DNA of 64,000 nucleotides from Gonapodya prolifera JEL478 (taxonomy: Eukaryota; Monoblepharomycota; Monoblepharidomycetes; Monoblepharidales; Gonapodyaceae): assembly GCA_001574975.1 (NCBI GenBank), contig KQ965738.1, forward strand, positions 612,277 to 676,276, given 5' to 3'. The position numbers and the translations under genes are program-made. Positions within the stretch are counted from its first letter, which is position 1. Each line of letters opens with the position of its first letter. The notes beneath the pieces are model-generated. The model had not been told where the DNA came from. It made no database searches and saw only the letters and a program-made list of their open reading frames with translations. Positions 42,562 to 53,867 of this stretch are shown here, in pieces.

Positions 42562-44160
42562 TTAGTGATGGAGACAAATCATCAGCATCAATACCAAAAG
42601 CCATGAGGCAACGTCATACTCACATTTCATGCGGTCGGTTTGCCGTATCCTGTTTGACACCTTCTCCACTCCAACTCCGCTCCACTTCCGCCCACTGCAC
42701 CACGCCAACAACCACCGCGCCAACCAAACCCGCGCCAACCACCATGACGCCAGCCCAAAGCACTGCGACGAATACCCGCACCAAGCCCACCCACTCCGCG
42801 CAGAAAGAGCACCTGACGGTGAACGAGAGGGCTGTGTGTGGATTGATGGGGTAGAGCAAGTCAATAAACGGTATACAAAGAGTGAGCACACAGCGGGAGA
42901 GGGTGCGTTGATCGGAAAAAGCCGCACCACTGGGGACGACGATAGGACCAGAGGCAAGACGTTGGGGGCCGGTACGAGTATGATCTTTGAAGAAAGATGG
43001 GGCAAGGGATAGAGAACATGGAACAGGGAAGTGTCAACGAATGAAAGATGATGTCCCAAACCGTTGAAAACTCACTGGTCGTGCTCCCCACCACACATCC
43101 CTCGATTCCATCAAACCCCTCCAAAACCCCCACTCGAACCTCCCGACTCTCCCACGCTGTGACGAAGAAGCGAAGAGCGTTGAAGGGGACAGGGGACAGA
43201 TCGGAGACCGTGAGGAACGATGAAGAACGGACACCATAGAAGAAATATATACCTTCCCGCACCGCACCCCACCACGACACCACGACGCCACCAACATCGT
43301 ACCACCCTGACGCGTTTTGTCGGAGGAAGAGAAGTCGAAGCGCATGGAGGCCGGAGGGGAGAGATCGGAGTGGGTGAGGAACAATGAAGAACGAAGATCA
43401 TTGAAGAAATACTCACCACTCAAAGACCCCACCCAACATCGAGCACCGGAGGGCTATTCGAAGAAGAAAGAGAAGTAGGGGCACATGGAGGGAACGGGTC
43501 AGAATGGGTGAGGAACGATGAAGAGCGAAGATCATTGAAGTAATACTCACCAAACCACTCTGAACCCCGCCCACCGGACCAAACCACCTTGAAGCCAGCA
43601 ATAAAGTACCCATCAAAAGCAGAGGGGCTGATGAAAGCCTGGAGTCGTTCGATAGACGGTACACGATAGACGTGACAGAGCGATCAGACACTGTTTTACA
43701 GCCGAAGTGGAAATAGAATCACTCACGACTCAGGAAGAGGTACGAAAAGAGAGAGAAGCACCAGGGCCAAGCGAAGTTGGGATAATGGAAGACTGGATCG
43801 ATTCGATGAATGATGTACGTGAAAAATAAAAAGGACACGTCATTCACTGTTCACAGTCGAGGAGAGACAGAAACACTCACAATTAGTCGTTGTCACGATG
43901 CAGATGCTCGGAAGAGATGAAAGAAACGTCGCGTTGTTAGATGGAGTTGGGTACGACGGAAGCAAACAAAAACGGGAGTGGGGAAAGACAACACTAGTCA
44001 CGAACGAGACGCGCAGGCGACGGTCCAGCCCAGCGAGCAGCTCGTTCACCTCTCCGTCAGCAACGATGCTCACATTTAAATACGGCACGATAAAGGGTGC
44101 AGTCCTAAAAGGTTGGGACCCACACCTCGAAACCACATTACGAAACCAAAACACCAACTA
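42562..44160 (-). CDS. Putative multi-exon membrane protein with homologous introns, frame uncertain
   Basis: Exons inferred from splice signals: about 43551-43705, 43417-43453 (37 nt), 43253-43306 (54 nt), 43076-43156 (81 nt), then from 42929 downward. In one consistent phase they read WVGSLSG, WYDVGGVVVSWWGAV and WESREVRVGVLEGFDGIEG. The last exon can be read in two frames, one of which has hydrophobic spans (VGLVRVFVAVLWAGVMVVGAGLVG) ending near 42605; the other ends at 42562. Upstream pieces toward 44160 (APFIVPYLNVSIVADGEVNELL) may belong to it. The family is not recognised. Three of the introns are homologous to one another (see separate entry). The gene model is weak: it could be a decayed or duplicated locus. 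Confidence 0.35.
43157..43550 (-). repeat. Three consecutive introns with common sequence
   Basis: Introns at 43454-43550 (97 nt), 43307-43416 (110 nt) and 43157-43252 (96 nt), read on the minus strand, share their first 55-70 nt: donors GTGAGTATTACTTCAATGAT, GTGAGTATTTCTTCAATGAT and GTATATATTTCTTCTATGGT, then CTTCATCGTTCCTCAC-type sequence and a TCTCCCC-type pyrimidine tract. The exons between them do not resemble each other. Confidence 0.7.
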
Positions 44161-46186
44161 ATCTTCTCGCAGCACCGCTTTTTGGCAGGTAACACAATCT
44201 GATTGTGCAGAGCGGCGCGTGGAGACGACTTTCCGCCCGGAAAAGCGTTGACATTATGGGCTGGTGGTCTGGATGTGATATGCGGATTCGCACATGTCAA
44301 ATCCCTACAGTACAGTCAGCAGTTTAGGGAGAAACATTTGTACAAACAGATCGAGTAAACTATATTCAGGATCCCACGAAAAGAATTGGAGTACTCCCTG
44401 GTTTGGGCCTCCGATCCGTTGGATGCGGTTTTCGGGTTCAATTTCACTTTTCCTCCAAGAAATACCCTTGCAATTGGATCCCTGAAAAGGAGCAAAGACC
44501 GTCACAGAAAATCTTTGGAGCCAAGGTATACTTGAGCTCACGTGTTGTTTATGTAATGACGCTTGTGACAATGGGTGATACCAGATGGCAATGGAGAGAA
44601 AGTACAGCACACCGGGAAACCTACAGAGTCCCGCAACAAAGGTTGAAACAGAGTGTTACAGTTTGGTGGAATCAGAATATGCTCAGCCTGTCGGACAAAC
44701 GAACGCAACATGATATGATTTTTTTTTTATTACGAATACCCTTCAATGAATTACAATCTGTGGCGGGCGAAGAAGGCCGAATGATGAAATAGTCAACATT
44801 ATGAAAGTCGTCCGAAACTTGGGGTGTCGGATCTGGATTGACGTGTTCGGGCTGGGTAAGCGCATGTCAAAGTGAGCGAAGTTCCAAATTGAATGTGAAC
44901 GAAAACTCTGCGGACCCACTGTTTCCCCACGGCAGCACGATCGCTTGAATCAATCACAGGTGGTACTCTCACCCTCTCTTGGGAGTTGAAACACTAAGTG
45001 CATCAAGGACTACCGTTCGTGTCGGGCGTCAACAAAGTCGAGTGAAGGGATAGATCTTGCGACATGATAGACTGCGGTGGAAGCATTGATGTCGGGGAGT
45101 CGGGGAACACTTTTATTGACTTGAATCGGGAGGCATCCAGCAGGTAAACTAACCTCGGCGTCACCAACTGACACGCCAAATACTCTCTTTGATCTTGAGA
45201 CGGACGAAAAATATCAGTCTGAAGCCCGCCTTTCCCGTTAGAAGGCAAGGTGAGATGTGGTATGTACACGAGTAAGAGGAGCCAGAGTCGCTCACCTATG
45301 ACAGCACATAATGTCATTTCCTGCCAGACGATTCCATTCTGTGGCGTTTCTGTGGTGAGCGCTGGATCGCTTCACTCCATTTCCACCATCCACAGCCCGC
45401 AAAACGCCTGCAGGGCCTCGTTGTGCGCGTAGATGCAGACAACATAATCCTAGGACGAGCCAGGGGAAGTTAGATAAATTGAATTAAAAGACATGTCCTT
45501 GAAATGTGCTTTGTTTCCATCATCTCCACCTGCAATGCTGTCACGAGAGCCTCTCCTACACTTTGGCAGGATGATTAGTAGCTGCGGCATGGACTCAAGT
45601 TGAGGACTGTTCACTTCATTTGCTTTGATTGTTGCGGAGTTCTGTGGGGCTTCAAACAACAATTCAGTTCAAATTTTTCAATCAAATGTATTGGAGGTCG
45701 TTATGTCGGTTGACTGGGGTCTCACCCCACGAATCCGAAAGGCTGCAAAATGCATGAAGAATGGAAGACGGATGGTTGTCGACTATCGCTCCGTTTGAAA
45801 GTGAATCCGAGAGGGCCAGGCAAACACCGTTCGGAGACTGGAGCCAATGTCGAGCAGCCACAATGGTCCATACCGAGTAAGATGAATCGTGGGCCCTTGT
45901 GTCACGATTGACAGAGGGCTCTCGAGACTCCAAATGTGAAAAATCGGAGTCATCGTCGGACGAGCCCGAGAGCGTGAATGGCTCAACGAAAGGTCGAGAG
46001 GGTGTGGCACCAACCGAAACACAACACAATGCCCAGTTGCAGATATATTGAGTAGATTGGTTGCACTCCTATACGTCGAGAGTCATATCTCCTGGAAAAT
46101 AAACACAGCTACCTCTTGCCCCATATCGACAAAGAACTGTCCTAGCAACGATGACTCCAAAACCCGTACTGTACGTCCCTCATTAT
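44161..46186 (-). other. Unresolved region, possible further minus-strand exons
   Basis: Scattered minus-strand open stretches with plausible splice borders: one near 46029-45690 (SVWTIVAARHWLQSPNGVCL), one near 45660-45460, one near 45450-45300 (DYVVCIYAHNEALQAFCGLW, donor GTGAGCGAC at about 45295), and 45215-45120 (DIFRPSQDQREYLACQLVTPR). They might form one gene, perhaps the 5' part of the membrane-protein candidate below 44160, but frames could not be linked with confidence and no family is recognised. Confidence 0.25.
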
Positions 46187-49100
46187 TCAATACCCGCCCC
46201 GCCCCCACCCGCCGCCGGGATCCATCCCGCGCCGAGCACCTTGGCCCATACCGCCGCGCCCGTACCCGCCCTGATCGTCCATTCCACCACCACCCTGCAC
46301 CATGCCCTGCTGGCCAACCATCATCCCTTGCTGGCCGCCCATCATGCCTCCCCCGCCGTGACCGTGCATCATCTGCATCTGCTGTCCAGCGTTATTCCGC
46401 GCGCCCGGGCTACCCATCGACATCTCCTCCCCGTCCGAGTCCGAGTCCGTCTCGCTTGACCCGCTCTCCTCCTCCTCGCTTCCTGCACCCGCCCCGGGGC
46501 GGAAGTCAGGCGGCACACCGTACTGTCCGCCCATCTGCCACCCCCCAGCGCGACCGTACATGCCCATGTCGGGTGCGCCAGCTGCGGCGTCCAATGCCCA
46601 CCCATCGCCAGATCCCGGAGCGCCGTTGGCTCCACCCCATCCATACCCCTCGGGTCCTGCACCACCGGCGGGAGCGAAACCCATTTGCCCATTGTACCCG
46701 CCAGCCATGTTCATGGCGTCCATCTCGCGCGGCATCCCCTTGCCATTCCGCCGCCGCCGGCGCTTGCCTCCCTTTTTGCGCTTGCCACCTTCCACTGCCA
46801 TGCCCTCCCAGCCCTCGAGTCCTTCGACGCCCACGGTCGCAATGTACCGGAGCATGAGGTTGGACACGAGGACTTGCTCGCGAAGCACCCTCCGCTGGTG
46901 AGCAAGTTTGAAATGCGACAGGCGGTACAAATGCGGTAGGTACGGCGCAGGAATTGGAGGGTGCCACGGCGGCGGAGGAAGCGTCTGGGCTGGCTGAGGG
47001 GGTGCTTCCGGGGAAGGCGTATTATCGGGCTGGGACTTCTTCCCTTTAAACACGTTCGCGATAGCAGAGAAGAGCGAACGCTTTCCACCGGTCGAAGATT
47101 TAGAGCTGGTGGAGTACGTCGGACTTGTTGCACGCTGGGCCGAGACAGGTATGATCGGTTCATCGTCGGCATCCATGATCTGCGAGGAGTTCATTGGGCC
47201 ACCGTAATTCGGCCCGGCCGGCTGAAAATTCAGATTGAAGAGGTGCGAGTTAGTCGGATACCATGTCACAGAGGCCGTTACCGTAAGGTAAAATGACTCA
47301 CATCAATTCGCATAGGCTCCGCGTTTCTCGCAGCACTCCAATCCATCCCAAGAGATGCATCTCTGACGGGATTAACAGCGCCTTGGGGTACTCCAAAGTT
47401 TCCATTTTGGGTGGGTGAAGTCGGCATCACGGGGGAAGACGGAGACAATGGTTTCTCATCGGTGGTGGGGAACGCATTTGCCTGCCCGAAGGATGGTGCA
47501 TATGACGACTGCATCGATCCGTCCGTCGGCATATCCAGTTGCATGTCGTAGCTCCCATCGTATCGTTGGTCGCGGTGTCCATTTACATTTTGGGGTGGCG
47601 GAGACGTCATGAAGTCCCGAGGGACGTTGCCGTTTACATGAGGGAGGGAGTCTTTGCTCGCTTTTCGGTCCAAAGCGGGAGCCAGTTCCTGCGACTTGCG
47701 TTTGGCGATCCCTGAAGCGTCCAAAAGGCGTGAAACAACCGACGGAGGGACCCCAGAGAGGACGCGTTCACCTTGACTATCTCGCCTCCGGTCATTCGAA
47801 TGAGAAGGCGGCTCCAGATCCGCATCGCTATCCTTGTCTTTCCCAAAAAGCTTTCCAAAGAAGCCCATTTTGGATCGCTTCTTCCTGCTGGAATCCGAAG
47901 GTGTTCGCGATAATGGGCGCTCTGCTCGCTCTTCTGCGTTCCTGTACTCAGCCCGTTGATTGACCATGTCCCGACGATAGCTAGCTTCTCGTTGCTGTTC
48001 GTGGAGGTAATCCGGCTCTCGGTCCTGCACTCCTTTCCTCTGCTGGGCAAAATCGGAACTCGACACGGAGTTCTGCATCGCCGAGTGGATTCGAGGTGGG
48101 GGTGCCGTTGATGACTCGAAGTGATTGTGATAGATCGTTTCTTGGTACTGCTGGGCGTGCTGCTGACCTGGACCAGCTAAAGAAACGGCAGAGTCCCTGG
48201 TGCTACCTATCTCCACGCCACCAGACATCCCGTCATCTCTTGACCTTGTAATGTGTTGCGCAGCCCCTCGAAGGTGCTCCATTTCGAGATCACGCTCACT
48301 CTCTGGCTGTCGTTGTCGTGATCGCGGTTCCTCTTCCACCCTTCTTTCTCTCGCGGCCCATTCCTCTGCATCGAGCTCCTTCTGACGTTGCCTTGCTCTA
48401 TCACGTTCTGCCTCGCGTTCTTTATCCTTGGCTGCGCTAGCAACAGCAAAAGACTCCAGGGCAGCAACAGGCGTCGCACTACCAATGTCCTTTCCAAATC
48501 CAGCAAGAATCTGATCCAGATCGCTGAATCTACTAACTTGAAGATCTATTGACGTTAGCGTGCTGTTGGATTTGTTGTCCGATGATACAGAACCAACCCG
48601 CGGAGGTTTGTCGGTACTGTGAGCGCCCGAGTCCTGTGATCGCGGGGTGGGCGCGGCTCTGGCATCATCGTCGATACCGATGTCGTGCGGAGACACAACA
48701 GCGAAAGGGAAGAGATCGATATCCACTACAGGAGGCGGAGAGTGGGATGGACTATGGAATTGCTCCTCTGTTGGAGTGGGCGTCGGGAGGGGTCTGGAAC
48801 CTCTACCACGCCCAGATCCAACCTTGAACTGCTTGGTTACAACGGAGCGTGGCGGAGGGGTCGGCGGGGGGGCATCGTTCTCACTCGTGGGTAATGCAGG
48901 AGGAGACAATTGCGTAGGTGTCGAAGGGGATGACGCAGGGGCACTAGACATTTTCCGGGGTTCCATTTGGGACAAATCCCCGAATTCGGAAGCTCCAATA
49001 TGCACCGATCCCGTCTGTGGTGCTCCGGATCCATGGTGTGTGTGTGTGTGGTTGTGGGACCCGCTGAGCTGTTCCGAGACAAGACGGAGCGCTCGTAGAT

Positions 49101-50200
49101 TTGCGTCTACATCGGAGAGAGGAAGCCGAACTCGGTCTGGAGATTCTGCGCGAGACATGGGGTGTGCTCCGTCGGCAGGAGGTTCCGGAAGTTCAGCTTT
49201 TTCTGGAACTTGAGGGAGTCCTCGTATACTGTTTCCATTACGTTTCCGAACAAGTCCTTGTCGGCGCCTGAGCGTTACACCACCTGAGCCATCATCTGCA
49301 AAATCTTCTGAGTACGTCGAGGCTGTGGATTCTCGCCGCACTGGGGGCGAACTTTGTAGCGGCCCATTGATTGTGTAAATCGGGGCCGAGCCAGGAGTGG
49401 GGGAGGTAGGTGGGGAAAACTGGCTTGCGGATCCAGTGGAGGGGGGATAAAAAGAGGAGATCATGGAAGGGGGAAGAAATGAACCGGAGAGGGAAGCCGA
49501 TGACGGAGGACCGACACTAGGGCTTGAAGGTCGCTGATTCGGAGTGTAGCCAGGTCCAGCGGACGCCGACGCGGAAGACGAGGAGCGGGTAAGGTTCACG
49601 GGCTGGGAAGCGTGGGTGCTATGCTGGCTCGACCCCGATATTTTGCGAGAGAGCTGGACTCCACTGTGGCCGTTGCTACCAGATTGGGAGCGCTGAAGTG
49701 TGGTCGATCCACTTCCAGCCGAACCATTCGAGATACTCTGCCGTCTTTCATGCTCCGCTGATGCTGCCACAGGGTCCAATATATCCTCGACTTCCCCATC
49801 CCCCCGAATGACACGTTTCGATTCCGCGTAGGACAAAGAGCGGTTGATGGTCTTCCGACGGACGCCCCATCGCGCGGCAGACTCTGTTGGAAGTGGTCCT
49901 GCAGCGAGTACGAATGGGGCCGAGGGGGACGTTGCCAAGGTGGGAGATTCTGGGGCTGGCTGAGTCTGATTATTTTCGTTTAACCATCGCTGGAACTCGT
50001 TCGGGTTCAGCTCCGGGTGAATGTGGGCAGGAACCCAGAGCACACTGGAACCAGTAGCAGCAGCCTGGAGTGGGGTGGTAGAATCCCAGGAGTTCCGGAT
50101 CCAAACAACAAGAGCAGAGTAAAACCCGTTGTTCGATGTTTCCAGATTGGTCGCCCGCGTCGGTGGAAAGACGTGTCAATATGGTTGGATGGACAACCAT
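46187..50200 (-). CDS. ZDS1: Zds1/Zds2 homologue, PP2A-Cdc55 regulator
   Basis: Fungal Zds proteins bind the PP2A regulatory subunit Cdc55 and control mitotic entry and exit and cell polarity. The large exon (47278 to about 50041) begins VLWVPAHIHPELNPNEFQRWL, the conserved N-terminal Zds motif, followed by a long Ser/Pro-rich disordered stretch, a charged coiled-coil-like part (KDKEREAERDRARQRQKEL) and KKRSKMGFFGKLFGKDKD. After an intron (donor GTGAGT next to 47299), the last exon holds the diagnostic Zds1 C-terminal domain: LYRLSHFKLAHQRRVLREQ and VLVSNLMLRYI, then a Gly/Met-rich tail (MMGGQQGMM) to 46187. A short first exon (possible start at about 50200, MVVHPTILTRLSTDAG) is likely, but its join to the acceptor before VLWVP was not fixed. 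Over 1,250 residues in all. Confidence 0.87.
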
Positions 50201-51231
50201 GAAAAGGACATAAAAGGGGTCAGAACTCGAAACGAACGAGACTCAAGTCCCCCATCTCTCTTTCATACTGTCTCATTGCAGCAACATTTGCTGCAGTGAC
50301 GAGCAGCTCGCTTGGGGTGCGCGGGGTTTCCCTCCACCCCCGACAGCAGCCACAAAGTCCTTGCCCACTCAGCAAAGACACTGCTACCCCGATTCCGTCC
50401 TTTTGTTCCATCTTCCGTCTCCATGTTCTTGAAACTCCTACCCCTCCCCCACCTCTGATTCCTCCGAGACCATCCCACCCTTGCCGCTACGAGGCACCCA
50501 CCATTGAGCTCCTCCTTGCTCAACTTGCAGACGCTGCTCCAGTCTTCGTCGCCCGTCAGTTGTTTGTCACCCCCGCAGAATCAGCCTTCGCGGTGCGACT
50601 CCAACTGAAAATGAGGGTATGGCGTTTTGCTGTGTGGTTTCACTTCAAAACCAAATCAAACTCCAGTCCGGCATTTATCACTTTTATTCACAACGCGGAA
50701 ATGATCCACATTGACGAAGCAATTAGTGTTTTTTAGGTAAGTATTTTATAGTGAAGTACAAGTTTCACTTTTCACCTTTTGACTCGACGTACGCCGCAGT
50801 TGCTTCTTCACGAAGAAAGGGGGAAACAACGTGAGCGGAAAAGAAAGAATACTGTGCATAACTCTTGAGTGTTGTCAACTACAGGCCTCGGTGAAAGAGC
50901 AACAATCCTCGAGTCACTAATCAGTTTATCCATGAGCCATCGTGGAGCTAACTTTGCAGCCCGTGAAATGGGGGTGTCATATACATTGATAGGACTTCCG
51001 TGTTACGTATATGTAGGAAGCTGTTGATCGATTCCAAAAAAAGATCGATCGCGAGAAGTGATCGATGCGAGTGAGCATAGAGGCATTCCATTCTCTTATA
51101 TGGGCACAATTCGGTGAGCGAGTGCCCATAATAAAGGGAGCGAGTGTGGCGGGGGCAGGCGGCGGACCGCGCCGTCCGCAGTTCGCTCATAAGTGGGGTA
51201 CAAAGTGGATTCACCAACATTCACATCCGTA
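50201..51231. other. Divergent intergenic region between Zds1 and the Rieske oxygenase
   Basis: About 1 kb. A plus-strand frame at 50296-50736 has no recognisable feature. The part from 50740 to 51230 is AT-rich and should include the oxygenase promoter. Confidence 0.35.
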
Positions 51232-53131
51232 ATGGCTTCAACCGCTGCTGAGTCTAAACCCGCGCCAACCGAAGTTGAGAGCAAGAAGGCTAGCCGTACG
51301 CAAACGCTCCCTGCGTCATGGTTCACAAACCAAGAAGTGTTCGAGCTCGAGCGGCGAGGTAAGGAGCTGATCGGTTCACAAAGGACTACGCAACATGCGT
51401 TTACAGCAATCATGCTACGTACTCTGCTGATCGCGCCATCTTGCCTAATCGTGAATGCCGTATGGCGTATACTGATATGTTTTGCGGTTAACAGGTCTCT
51501 TCACCAAGACGTGGCTTTACGTCTGTCACAATGCCTACTTCAAGAAAGCAGGAGACTACAAGCTGTTTACGGTTGCTACATTCCCCATTTTCCTTGTGAT
51601 GGGCAAAGACAACCAGATTCGTGCATTCCACAACGTGGGTACTTCATCACCAAGATCACTCGTTTCTCCCCTTTCAACTTTACATTCTCGTCAGGTCTGT
51701 CGTCACCGGGCGTACCCTGTTGTCAAGAAAGAATCGGGCTCCACGACGGTTCTCGGGTGTCGCTATCATGGTGAGAGTCCCATTTCGGTCGTCTTCATGT
51801 CTAGAGTGTTAAAGCATACATTATTGTCTGTTTTATTAGGCTGGTCTTACGACACTTTGGGTAACGTGAGTTCCGGAGCGGATTAGCACCTTGAGGCTGC
51901 ATTTCTAACACGAAACATCCCCAGCTGGTCAAAGCACCTTCCTTCGACGACGTGCCCGGATTCAAAAAGGAAGAGAATGGCTTATACCCCATCCACGTGC
52001 ACGTTGCGTCTGGAGGCTTCATCTTCGTTAACATGGAGGCGAAGGAGAAACCCAGCGTCAGCTTTTCGGAGCACTTTGGGGAAATGGAGAAGGAGCTCGA
52101 GAAAATCGACTTTACCAAGTTCGAATTTCGCGAGACGTTCACGATGCAGGGAAAGTTCAATTGGAAGACCTTGATGGATGGATACCAAGAGTGCTACCAT
52201 TGGTAGGTTTCTCGAGCGAATTTCCCCCTTGCGATTAACGGGACACCATTAGTAAATTAGCCCTGTCGCACACCCTGGCCTTGCGAGAGACTTCAACATC
52301 AACACTTACGTTGTGACTCCCAAGTCGCACTACTGCATCCACACCGTGAGAGTTCGCACCGTAAGGTTGAGAGGAACCGAAGCTCACAAAACCTTTTCTA
52401 GTGTCAGCGAAAAGATGCCGCCGACCTCAAAAAGTCTGCAGACGCCGAATTTACCGGGAGTGCGGATGGGCTCTGGATGTGTGAGTTGGCGTGACGCCAT
52501 GTTGTGCCATCCCATTGTCGTTAGTGACACATTTTGTGCAGACGTTTATCCCAACGTTGGCATTAACGTTTACAGCACGAGGTAAGGAGTCGTTTCACTC
52601 ATTGGCTCCCTTATCTCTCATGGATTCTTGTATTTAGCTGGTACAGCATTCGCGTGAACCCACTCTCTGCTGGAGAGACACTTCTGGAGTACGAGGTCTT
52701 TGTAGCCAAAGATGCTCCCGAGCAAGAGAAGGCTGACTTTGTTAAGTTCCTGTAAGTGCCAGTGATTGATTTTCTGGAAGGAGTGCTGAAACATATTGGG
52801 CATCCAGGAAACAACTGGAGCAGGAGGACTTTGATTTGTGTGTCTTAACCCAGGCAAATTTGGAAAAGGTGAGCAAAACTGCAACTTTCTGTCATGAGGT
52901 GAGAGCATAAACACAAAGCCTGCTCAGGGAATCTACCATGAGGGAGTGTTGCACGACTTCAGAGAGAGAGGAGTTCTGTACTACCAAGGGGAGGTCAGGA
53001 GAATGCTCGAGGAGCATGCAGCGCTTGAGAAGAAGGCTGGGAGGAAAATCCTCAGCGCGTCGTGGGCACCGGCAGAAGCCGACGACATCATCTGCGGGGG
53101 ATCGTGCGAGCCGTCAGAGCTGAAGTGGTGA
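51232..53131 (+). CDS. Rieske non-heme iron oxygenase (choline monooxygenase / ring-hydroxylating type alpha subunit)
   Basis: Multi-exon cytosolic oxygenase. Start MASTAAESKPAPTEVES at 51232; exon 1 ends at 51358 and joins in phase to GLFTKTWLYVCHNAYFKKAGDYKLF. The Rieske [2Fe-2S] ligands are CRHRAYPV and CRYHGWSYD, each split near exon borders. The mononuclear iron site is in DGYQECYHCKLALSHT (Glu/His/His type arrangement). The second half has WYSIRVNPLSAGETLLEYEVF, DFDLCVLTQANLEKGIYHEGVL and ends SELKW at 53131. The order resembles plant choline monooxygenase and fungal relatives, which convert choline toward glycine betaine; bacterial ring-hydroxylating dioxygenases are more distant. The substrate is not decidable from sequence. 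No reductase gene is adjacent. Confidence 0.88.
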
Positions 53132-53406
53132 TTGGTGATTGGTTAATTAAAATCAGTGTAATCGTCTAGTCATGTGTGTCAGTTTCTTGTCAGTGGGATG
53201 TAAACAATACGAGATATTTGTTACTGTATCCTGTCGGGGAACATCGTTCGTAGGTTTTAGCGGACGTGCCCTCTTTCGTCCCCCTTCACTCGCTCCTTTC
53301 CCTCCCCCTTTTCCCTACATCAAGAGAACAAAATTCCGACGCCCATCGCAAAACACCATAATGCGACATAAGGGGACAGTCGTTCGCCTGGGACCGATCG
53401 AATGGT

Positions 53407-53785
53407 TTAGCTGCTCGTACAATGCGAATGGACCCGCGGAAGAGAAAGTAACCCACCAATACGAGAAAACTTCCATAATAATCCGGACACCCTTGTTGTA
53501 GAGATCAAATGTGCGTGGTTTAGGCCACATGCTTTCTGCGTGGAATGCCATCACCCACCCTCCACGGTTCTCGATCAGTCGAGGGAACTGAGCGCGAACA
53601 TAGGTGCAAGTGCAAATGAGGAGTAGGATGACAAGGAGGAGGGACTGGAAGTTGAAGAGAGCAGACTGCAAGAGAGAACGCGGCAGAAGTGCGATTAGCA
53701 TGCAGAGAGGGATGAGCTCAGTTTCCGCTGCCAGTTGAGGAAAGGCAGACGTGAGAGCAAGATATAGATTGAATGAGCTCACCAT
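53407..53785 (-). CDS. KISH: KISH / TMEM167 family Golgi membrane protein
   Basis: Predicted 64 residues in three exons: 53783-53785 (only ATG), 53559-53665 and 53407-53491, introns of 117 and 67 nt. The spliced start [20 protein letters not shown] followed by [15 protein letters not shown] matches animal KISH ([20 protein letters not shown]) closely, and the next exon [10 protein letters not shown] matches the family's GLLGIFWKCARIGER. KISH is a small conserved protein of the early secretory pathway. Family members are usually about 72 residues with a second hydrophobic segment; here the C-terminus ([15 protein letters not shown]) is shorter and lacks it, so the last exon end may be mis-modelled or altered. 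It shares an 82-bp promoter with MTH1. Confidence 0.82.
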
Positions 53786-53867
53786 CGAGCCCGCAGCCGA
53801 GTGGAGTGAATGGAATTCAACGTTGCTGCGGACACATCCACAGCTCGATTCCGATCCACTGAACTCC
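53786..53867. promoter_or_regulatory. 82-bp bidirectional promoter between KISH and MTH1
   Basis: The two start codons (53785 on minus, 53868 on plus) are separated by 82 bp. No TATA box is seen. A GC-rich element lies near 53786-53805 (CGAGCCCGCAGCCGAGTGGA on the plus strand). 5' UTRs must be very short or overlap. Confidence 0.7.

Noticed and set aside
43040-43560. Regularly spaced repeats, considered as a CRISPR-like array
   Set aside because: Repeats are only partly alike, start with splice donors and end in pyrimidine tracts and AG; they are introns of a eukaryotic locus.
50296-50736. Plus-strand frame of 146 codons upstream of the oxygenase
   Set aside because: Composition is unlike neighbouring genes, no family feature is seen, and the frame runs into AT-rich intergenic DNA.
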